Assembly (NCBI GenBank): GCA_020052115.1
Contig: JAGVPR010000305.1
Span: 1 to 13,861 of the forward strand
Source: Candidatus Eiseniibacteriota bacterium
Lineage (GTDB): Bacteria; Eisenbacteria; RBG-16-71-46; JAGVPR01
DNA length: 13,861 nt
Reading direction: 5' to 3'
Each line of letters begins with the position of its first letter. The stretch's first letter is position 1. The position numbers and the translations under genes were made by a program. The notes under the pieces are model-generated. The model was not told the DNA's origin, did not search any database, and saw nothing but the letters and a program-made list of their open reading frames with translations. Below, piece by piece: positions 1 to 5,003 of this stretch.

Positions 1-1117
1 AACGACGGTCACGCACGGCATCCACGACCGTGAGAGCGGGCCGCGTCCGCGCGGCGACCTCGAGGAGCCCCGCCGGGCCTCCCGGCAGATCCCACAAATC
101 CCTGCGGTCGAGAACCCCCGCCCCCGACATGAGCAGATACCGCGGTTTCTCCTCGACGAGCAGATAGCGCTCGCGCCCCTCCGCCTGCAGCCGCTCGAGC
201 AGCGCCGCCGTCATCGTCGTCGCGCCGCAGCGTTGCGGAACGCTGAGCAAGATCATGCCGGACTCGAGCGCCGCCGCCTCGCGCGAGAGATCATCGAGGA
301 ACGCGGCGGGCTCCGCCTCCGGCGGGTGCGCGAGAAGCTCCGTCGCATCGAGCGCCAGTGCGCCGTCCCTTTTCCAGGCGCTGAGATGAAAGCACGCTCC
401 ATCACCCGCGAAGCGGCCCGCCACGGTCTCCCCTCTCTCTAGCACTCGGCGGGACTGCCGGTCGAACGCCCGTCGCACGAAGCCGCGCGCCGCTTTCGCC
501 TCCACAGGGATCACAGGCGCGAACTGCACATCCGCGCCGCCGATGACCGAGGCAGCGCCCCGTTCCTCGCGGTAGCAGAGCGTCGCCCCGCTTCCGCGGA
601 TAGCCCGCAGAGCGTCCTCGAAACGGCCCGTCGCATCGCCCGGCGATCCCGCGCCGTCTTCTCCCGCCACGTTGCGGAAGATCTCCTCGAGATCGCGCGC
701 CTGCCGCTGCTTGAGTTCGAAGAGCGCCGCCTGCGACAGCTCGTGACTGATCTGCCCGGGCGCCGTTCGGCGCGCGCCGGTCCGCTCGGCCATCTCGTCC
801 ACCTGGCGCGCCACGTCGAGCAGCAGGTTCTCCGTGCTGAGCTCGATGCGCCGCGCGGGCGAGGGCGCGCCTTCTCGAAACTCGAACGTTCCCTCGGTGA
901 GGAGCAGCACGCGGAGTGCGGCCGGCGCGCCGTCGTTCAGGCCGTCATCCACCGCGTTCAGGATCTGACCTTCATCGAAGAAGAGGAAGCAGCGCTTGCC
1001 GCCCTTCTCCACGACGAGCTCGCCGCTTCGGCGGTTCAGCATGAGGAACTGGCAGAGATCGAAGAGGCTCACCGCCCCCAGCTCGCCGGAGAGGATCGCG
1101 CGCATCGGCCTGTGCAT
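1..1117 (-). CDS. DUF4388 domain fused to a catalytically degenerate PilT-like domain, partial (C-terminus off the left edge)
   Basis: The frame is open from ATG 1117 to the window edge (372 codons) and is not closed by a stop. Residues 5-110 look like a DUF4388 (PATAN) domain, with the start GELGAVSLFDLCQFL, the hydrophobic FLFFDEGQILNA core and LLLTEGTFEF. Residues 165-372 follow the neighbouring PilT along its length: ALRAIRGSGAT against IFRAVKEIGAT, GMILLSVPQRCGATT against GLVLVTGPPGSGKSS, and RPALTVVDAVRD against DPDIVLVGELRD. The Walker A lysine is Ala299, the Walker A glycine run is lost, and the Walker B glutamate is Ala367, so ATP hydrolysis is unlikely. The start is 5 bases after the pilT stop, and AGGCGGG of the ribosome binding site overlaps that stop, so translation is probably coupled. 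A regulatory or scaffold role at the pilus motor is inferred. The DUF4388 name rests on remembered family features. Confidence 0.8.
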   Translation of the reverse strand, partial: MHRPMRAILSGELGAVSLFDLCQFLMLNRRSGELVVEKGGKRCFLFFDEGQILNAVDDGLNDGAPAALRVLLLTEGTFEFREGAPSPARRIELSTENLLLDVARQVDEMAERTGARRTAPGQISHELSQAALFELKQRQARDLEEIFRNVAGEDGAGSPGDATGRFEDALRAIRGSGATLCYREERGAASVIGGADVQFAPVIPVEAKAARGFVRRAFDRQSRRVLERGETVAGRFAGDGACFHLSAWKRDGALALDATELLAHPPEAEPAAFLDDLSREAAALESGMILLSVPQRCGATTMTAALLERLQAEGRERYLLVEEKPRYLLMSGAGVLDRRDLWDLPGGPAGLLEVAARTRPALTVVDAVRDRR

Positions 1118-1122
1118 CCCGC

Positions 1123-2187
1123 CTACGCGGCCCGGCCGCGCAGGCGCATGACGAGATCGCGGTTCGTCACGTAACGCGCCGCTTCCTCGGCCGCCACCGT
1201 GCCCGACTGGACCAAGGCCGCGAGGGAGTCATCCATCGTGAGCATGCCTTCGCGCTTCCCCGTCTGGAGCATCGAGGGGATCTGGAACGTCTTCTGGTCG
1301 CGGATCATGGCGGCGATGGCCGGGGTGGCGAACATGATCTCGCACGCCGCGGCGCGCCCTTCGCGGTCCGCGCGCGGCAGGAGGCGCTGAGAGAACACGG
1401 CACGGAGCGACTCGGAGAGCATGATGCGGATCTGCTGCTGCCGGTCATCGGCAAACGCGTCAATGATCCGGTCCACCGTCTGGTGAGCGCCCATCGTGTG
1501 GAGCGTGCCGTAGACCATCTGCCCGGTTTCGGCGGCGGTCACCGCCAGCTCGATCGTCTCGAGGTCGCGCAGCTCGCCGACCAGGACGATGTCGGGATCC
1601 TCGCGGAGCGCCGCGCGCAGAGCCGCCGCGAAGCCGCGCGTGTGGACGCCGACCTCGCGCTGGTTCACGAGGCAGTTCTGGCTCTGGTGGACGTACTCGA
1701 TCGGGTCCTCGATCGTGATGATGTGCTTGCGCTGTGTGCGGTTCACGTGATCGAGGATCGCCGCCAGGGTCGAGGACTTTCCGCTGCCCGGCGGTCCCGT
1801 GACGAGCACGAGCCCGCGCGCGAAACCGGCCATGCGGACCGCCTGCGGCGGCAGCCCGAGCTGCTCGAATGTGAGGATCTGGTTCGGGAGGATGCGGAAT
1901 GCGCCCGCCACGCCGCCCCGCTGCTCGTAGACATTGCAGCGGACCCGCGCCACGTTCGTGAGCTCGTACGCGAAGTCCGCATCGCGCTGCCTCTCGTACT
2001 CCGCGCGCGTCTCATCCGACATAATCTCGTGGAACATCTGCCGGATCGTCTCGTCGGAGAGGTCCGAAAACTCGACCGGCCGCAGCTCCCCGTTGACGCG
2101 GAGCATCGGCGGCGATCCCGTGGCGATGTGGAGGTCGGTCGCGCCGATCTCCTTCACCGCACGGAATATCGCATCAATACGGGGCAT
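1123..2187 (-). CDS. pilT: Type IV pilus retraction ATPase PilT
   Basis: This 354-residue protein has the length usual for PilT, the cytoplasmic hexameric ATPase that depolymerises type IV pili and drives twitching. Visible motifs are ATDLHI in the N-terminal domain, Walker A GPPGSGKS (131-138), the Asp box TIEDPIEY (158-165), Walker B DIVLVGELRD with Glu205, the His box GTLHT (227-231), and the PilT-type C-terminal stretch around AAMIRDQKTFQ (292-302) followed by TMDDSLAAL. The C-terminal signature is changed from the usual AIRNLIRE, but the family call is secure. The start at 2187 is chosen because it opens MPRIDAIF, the normal PilT N-terminus, and has GGAGGG 9 bases upstream. The same frame stays open upstream to 2898, but that part is antisense-like sequence overlapping ispG. 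A DUF4388/pseudo-PilT gene follows directly. The PilB and PilC partners are not in the window. Confidence 0.95.
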   Translation of the reverse strand: MPRIDAIFRAVKEIGATDLHIATGSPPMLRVNGELRPVEFSDLSDETIRQMFHEIMSDETRAEYERQRDADFAYELTNVARVRCNVYEQRGGVAGAFRILPNQILTFEQLGLPPQAVRMAGFARGLVLVTGPPGSGKSSTLAAILDHVNRTQRKHIITIEDPIEYVHQSQNCLVNQREVGVHTRGFAAALRAALREDPDIVLVGELRDLETIELAVTAAETGQMVYGTLHTMGAHQTVDRIIDAFADDRQQQIRIMLSESLRAVFSQRLLPRADREGRAAACEIMFATPAIAAMIRDQKTFQIPSMLQTGKREGMLTMDDSLAALVQSGTVAAEEAARYVTNRDLVMRLRGRAA

Positions 2188-2291
2188 GCCGGCTGACCCT
2201 CCAGGCCCGCCGCGGCGCCCCGGCGGGGACGTCGCGGTGCCCACAACAGGCGCACGGAGCGCGCGATGGCGGCCCGAGGACCGCCACTCAT

Positions 2292-2319
2292 TCGTCGGCA
2301 AATAGGCCGGGGAACTTGA
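2292..2319 (-). promoter_or_regulatory. Possible sigma28 (FliA)-like promoter of pilT
   Basis: On the minus strand TCAAGT (2319-2314) is followed after 14 bases by GCCGACGA (2299-2292). The FliA consensus in Pseudomonas-like bacteria is close to TCAAGT with GCCGATAA about 13 bases later, so spacing is one base long and the -10 has two mismatches. It lies about 105 bases upstream of the pilT start and just downstream of the ispG hairpin, where a promoter would be expected. Motility-sigma control of a pilus gene is inference. Confidence 0.3.
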
Positions 2320-2323
2320 CCCA

Positions 2324-2341
2324 GCGGTCCCGGAGGGCCGC
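2324..2341 (-). terminator. Stable stem-loop right after ispG, UNCG-type loop, no U-tract
   Basis: On the minus strand GCGGCCC pairs with GGACCGC (one G-U pair) around the tetraloop TCCG, which belongs to the very stable C(UNCG)G class. It begins one base after the ispG stop codon. No run of T follows, so it may protect or end the ispG transcript imperfectly rather than act as a strong intrinsic terminator. Confidence 0.4.
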
Positions 2342-2342
2342 T

Positions 2343-3569
2343 CTACGGCGGGGCGAAGCGGGAGGAAACGTAGTTCTCGAGGATCTCGAGGAATTCGGCC
2401 ACGAGACCCTCGCCCTTGAGGGTCCTGTCGAGACGGCCGTTGATGTACACCGGAGCCTTCGCCGCCTCGCCCGTTCCGGGAAGCGAAATCCCAATGTCCG
2501 CGTGCTTGGACTCGCCCGGGCCGTTGACGACGCAGCCCATCACCGCCACGCGAAGGGTCTCGATGCCGGGATACAACTTCCTCCACTCCGGCATGCGGCG
2601 GCTCATGTGCCCCTCGATCTGCTGGGCCATCTCCTGGAAGAGCGTGCTCGTCGTGCGCCCGCAACCGGGGCAGGCGCTCACTTGCGGCGCGTAGGAGCGA
2701 ATACCGAGCGACTGGAGGATGTGCTGAGAGGCGCGGACCTCCTCGGTTCTGTCCCCTCCCGGCTCCGGGGTCAGGCTCACCCGGATCGTATCGCCGATCC
2801 CCTCGAGAAGGAGCGGCGCCATCGCGGCCGCCGAGGCGATGAGCCCGCGCGCGCCCATTCCGGCTTCCGTGAGGCCGAGGTGCAGCGGGTAGTCGCATCG
2901 CGCCGCGAGGGCGCGATAGACGGCGATCAGCTCGGGCGCCGATGAGACCTTTGCGGAGAGGATGATCCGGTCATGAGGAAGGCCGAGCCGCTCGGCCGTT
3001 TCCGCCGAGCGCAGCCCGCTCTCGACGATCGCCACGAGCAAGACGGCGCCCGCATCCTTCGGCTCGGGCCGTCGCGCGTTCTCGTCCATGAGCGTCGAGA
3101 GCAGCGCCTGATCGAGCGAGCCCCAGTTGACTCCGATGCGCACCGGCTTCCCACGCTCGATCGCCACGCGGATCATCGTCGCGAAGTTCTCGTCGTGCCT
3201 GGAGCCCGCGCCGACGTTCCCGGGGTTGATCCGGTACTTGTCGAGCGTCGCGGCACACTCGGGGAATTGCATCAGGAGCAGATGACCGTTGTAGTGGAAG
3301 TCGCCGATGAGCGGGACCCCGATTCCGCGGTCGCGGAGCGAGGCGGCGATGCGCTGAACCGCCGCCGCCGCCGCCGGCGTGTTCACGGTGACGCGAACCA
3401 GCTCGGAGCCCGCGGCCGCGAGCGCGGCCGTCTGGGCGAGCGTCGCCTCGACATCGGCTGTGTCCGTGTTCGTCATTGACTGGACGACGATCGGATGATC
3501 AGAGCCGATGGGCACGTTTGCCACACGGACGGTGGGCGTGGGGCGGCGCTCCGGGCTGACGGATTCCAA
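2343..3569 (-). CDS. ispG: 4-hydroxy-3-methylbut-2-enyl diphosphate synthase IspG (GcpE)
   Basis: This [4Fe-4S] enzyme makes HMBPP from methylerythritol cyclodiphosphate in the penultimate step of the MEP isoprenoid pathway. The protein opens with the family signature PIVVQSMTNTDT (26-37). It carries GDFHYNGHLL (89-98), KYRINPGNVG (111-120) and the cluster ligands CPGCGR (Cys300, Cys303) and Cys346 with Glu353 in GCVVNGPGE. Its 408 residues match the longer variant of the family. I chose the TTG start at 3569. It has GGGAGG 4 bases upstream and gives a normal N-terminus. The longer TTG start at 3647 would lie inside the -35 box of the promoter found just upstream, with 26 extra residues unlike the family. 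The gene lies downstream of a B12-binding regulator on the same strand, separated by 99 bases. Confidence 0.95.
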   Translation of the reverse strand: MESVSPERRPTPTVRVANVPIGSDHPIVVQSMTNTDTADVEATLAQTAALAAAGSELVRVTVNTPAAAAAVQRIAASLRDRGIGVPLIGDFHYNGHLLLMQFPECAATLDKYRINPGNVGAGSRHDENFATMIRVAIERGKPVRIGVNWGSLDQALLSTLMDENARRPEPKDAGAVLLVAIVESGLRSAETAERLGLPHDRIILSAKVSSAPELIAVYRALAARCDYPLHLGLTEAGMGARGLIASAAAMAPLLLEGIGDTIRVSLTPEPGGDRTEEVRASQHILQSLGIRSYAPQVSACPGCGRTTSTLFQEMAQQIEGHMSRRMPEWRKLYPGIETLRVAVMGCVVNGPGESKHADIGISLPGTGEAAKAPVYINGRLDRTLKGEGLVAEFLEILENYVSSRFAPP

Positions 3570-3618
3570 GAAACCTCCCGTGCCGTCGGGGTGAATGGGA
3601 CGGCGCGATCCGGAGGCG

Positions 3619-3647
3619 ATGTTAGAGGGCCGGCGCCGGGCAGTCAA
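3619..3647 (-). promoter_or_regulatory. Sigma70-type promoter of ispG
   Basis: On the minus strand TTGACT (3647-3642) and TAACAT (3624-3619) are separated by exactly 17 bases, matching the consensus at 5/6 and 4/6 positions. The expected transcript start near 3612 leaves a leader of about 43 bases before the TTG start at 3569. The spacer contains a perfect 10-bp palindrome, so a bound protein could block or reshape this promoter. Confidence 0.6.
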
Positions 3648-3664
3648 CGCGGACCCGGCGCCGG
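3630..3664. repeat. Perfect 11-bp inverted repeat made of two copies of the palindrome CCGGCGCCGG
   Basis: CCGGCGCCGGG at 3630-3640 and CCCGGCGCCGG at 3654-3664 are exact reverse complements, 13 bases apart. Each arm holds the self-complementary CCGGCGCCGG, with centres 25 bp apart. One copy sits in the -35/-10 spacer of the ispG promoter and the other just upstream of the -35. Read as RNA from the regulator gene it could form a hairpin 5 bases after that stop codon, without a T-run. It could be a paired operator, a terminator, or both. Confidence 0.55.
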
Positions 3665-3668
3665 AAAA

Positions 3669-4556
3669 TCAGCCGGCCCGCTCGGAGCCGCGCGAGATCT
3701 CCTCGACGAACGGCTCGAGTTCGGCCACCGTGCGGACGATGAGATCCACTCCCGGGAAAACCGCGGCGCCCGCATGGTCGAAGGCGCGTCCCCCGAGCAC
3801 GAGGCGGGCTCCCGTCTCATGCGTCGCCCGCGCGATGGACTCCACCTTCGCGCGCAGCCCGTCGCACTCTATGGAGCCTGACAAGAACACCGCATTCGGA
3901 CGGAAGCGGTGGACCGCCGCCTCGACCGAGCCGGGGGGCAACAATCCGCCAAGGTACGTGATCTTCCATCCGTGACGCTGGAGCAAAAGGCGGGCGCACC
4001 GCAGGCCGAGGTCATGGGCCTCCTCGGGCACGCATGCCATGAGCGCATGGGTCGGCACGGAGGGCACCGGGCCGAGAGCGTCCGACAGTCGGACGAGCGC
4101 CTCCGTCAGCTTGGCCGTGGCGATCCTCTCCTCGTACACCTCCATCGCGCCCGAGGCGCAGAGTTCGCCGACGCGATCCACGGCACGGTTCACCACGCTA
4201 TCGCAGATCGTCTCCACGGACAGATGTGAAGCGAGGGCCTCGAGCAGCAAACGCGAGCCCGCGTCGGAGTTCTGGCGCGTGAGGGCATCGAAGAGATCGT
4301 CACCCAGCGCCTCCAGTTCGCGCGGGCCGGGTGCGCGGGAGAACCGGCCGCTAACGCCCAGCATGCGGAGCGCGTCGTCGTCGAGCTGGAACTTCTGCTC
4401 GCGGGCGAAGCGAAGCACCTCCTCCACTGTGAACTTCCGATGGCCGCCCGGCGTGCGGAAGCAGTGCAGGACGCCCATGTCGGCCCAGCGCTTCACCGAC
4501 GACTCGTTCACCTGGAAGATCCGCGAGAGGTCCCGTGTCGAAAGGATCGGTTTCAT
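3669..4556 (-). CDS. MerR-like HTH regulator with cobalamin (B12)-binding domain, CarH/LitR-like
   Basis: The 295-residue protein starts with a MerR/excisionase-type winged helix (1-52: STRDLSRIF, NESSVKRWADMGVL, RTPGGHRKF). A helical B12-cap domain (about 85-165) and a Rossmann-like cobalamin-binding domain (170-290) follow. The lower-ligand motif ExHxxG is present (Glu179, His181, Gly184). The cap motif that in CarH is W-x9-E-H reads Cys133-x9-Glu143-Arg144, so the tryptophan that packs on adenosylcobalamin and the histidine used as ligand after photolysis are both changed. CarH relatives repress carotenoid genes in the dark. Here the next gene downstream is ispG, which makes carotenoid precursors. 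The start at 4556 gives a normal MerR N-terminus with GGGGGCG close upstream. The frame is open further upstream, but the extra part is Arg-rich and unlike any family. Binding of B12 is likely; a light response is uncertain. Confidence 0.85.
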   Translation of the reverse strand: MKPILSTRDLSRIFQVNESSVKRWADMGVLHCFRTPGGHRKFTVEEVLRFAREQKFQLDDDALRMLGVSGRFSRAPGPRELEALGDDLFDALTRQNSDAGSRLLLEALASHLSVETICDSVVNRAVDRVGELCASGAMEVYEERIATAKLTEALVRLSDALGPVPSVPTHALMACVPEEAHDLGLRCARLLLQRHGWKITYLGGLLPPGSVEAAVHRFRPNAVFLSGSIECDGLRAKVESIARATHETGARLVLGGRAFDHAGAAVFPGVDLIVRTVAELEPFVEEISRGSERAG

Positions 4557-5003
4557 CACCGCCCCCGTAGTCACTCGCCGACTCCGCGCGTTCCGGCCGG
4601 AGCCAACCACCCATTCCCGGCGAACCGTTCCTGCCGGGCTTTCAGGCCATGCTCCACGGATCGGAGAAACCGTTCCATTCCTGAAGGCCGCGCAGATCGA
4701 CCGACTCCGGCGTTTCCGGCGGCGGCAGCTCGCGGCTGACGGGTTTCGAGCCGCTCCGGAGCGGTCGAATTCAGCCAGTTTCCGAACACGGCATCCTTTG
4801 CTCGTCAGGGCCCATGGCCGCAATGCCGCAAGGCAGAATTCACGTGCCGCCCGTTCCCCTTGTTGATTCCAGCTTTACGGTGTGAGAGAATTGACCCAGA
4901 GCACCGTGGTGTCCGCCATTGCCCGGGTCGTGACCCCTCTCCTGCATGAAGGCCCGGCCACGCGTGCGCTCTTCATATTGATCACTCGAAGGACGGTGGA
5001 CCG
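4557..5003. other. 447-base divergent intergenic region
   Basis: No convincing gene lies here. It should hold the promoters of the B12 regulator (minus) and of the exported repeat protein (plus). Visible items are a perfect 14-bp palindrome ccgctccggagcgg (4751-4764), a 9-bp direct repeat aaccgttcc at 4623-4631 and 4668-4676, and a plus-strand promoter candidate near 4863-4891. I could not identify a clear promoter for the regulator. Confidence 0.6.
4863..4891 (+). promoter_or_regulatory. Candidate promoter for the exported repeat protein
   Basis: TTGATT (4863-4868) and GAGAAT (4886-4891) are 17 bases apart, each matching the sigma70 consensus at 4 of 6 positions. It would leave a leader of about 105 bases before the start at 5004. 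The match is modest. Confidence 0.3.

Noticed and set aside
743..1174. Plus-strand ORF opposite the DUF4388 gene
   Set aside because: It is antisense to a frame with a clear domain pattern and shows only His/Arg/Glu-rich shadow composition.
2188..2898. N-terminal extension of pilT by 237 codons
   Set aside because: The extension overlaps ispG in another frame, is Arg/Gly/Pro-rich with no domain, and the internal ATG at 2187 has a good ribosome site and the normal PilT start.
1483..2945. Plus-strand ORFs opposite pilT and ispG (1483-2196, 1934-2305, 2316-2945)
   Set aside because: All are antisense to strongly conserved genes and have no family features of their own.
3570..3647. TTG 3647 as the start of ispG
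   Set aside because: It would lie inside the -35 box of the predicted ispG promoter and adds residues unlike the family. TTG 3569 has its own ribosome site.
4557..4823. 89-residue N-terminal extension of the B12 regulator
   Set aside because: The sequence is Arg/Ser-rich, unlike any MerR family member, and ATG 4556 gives the standard helix-turn-helix start.
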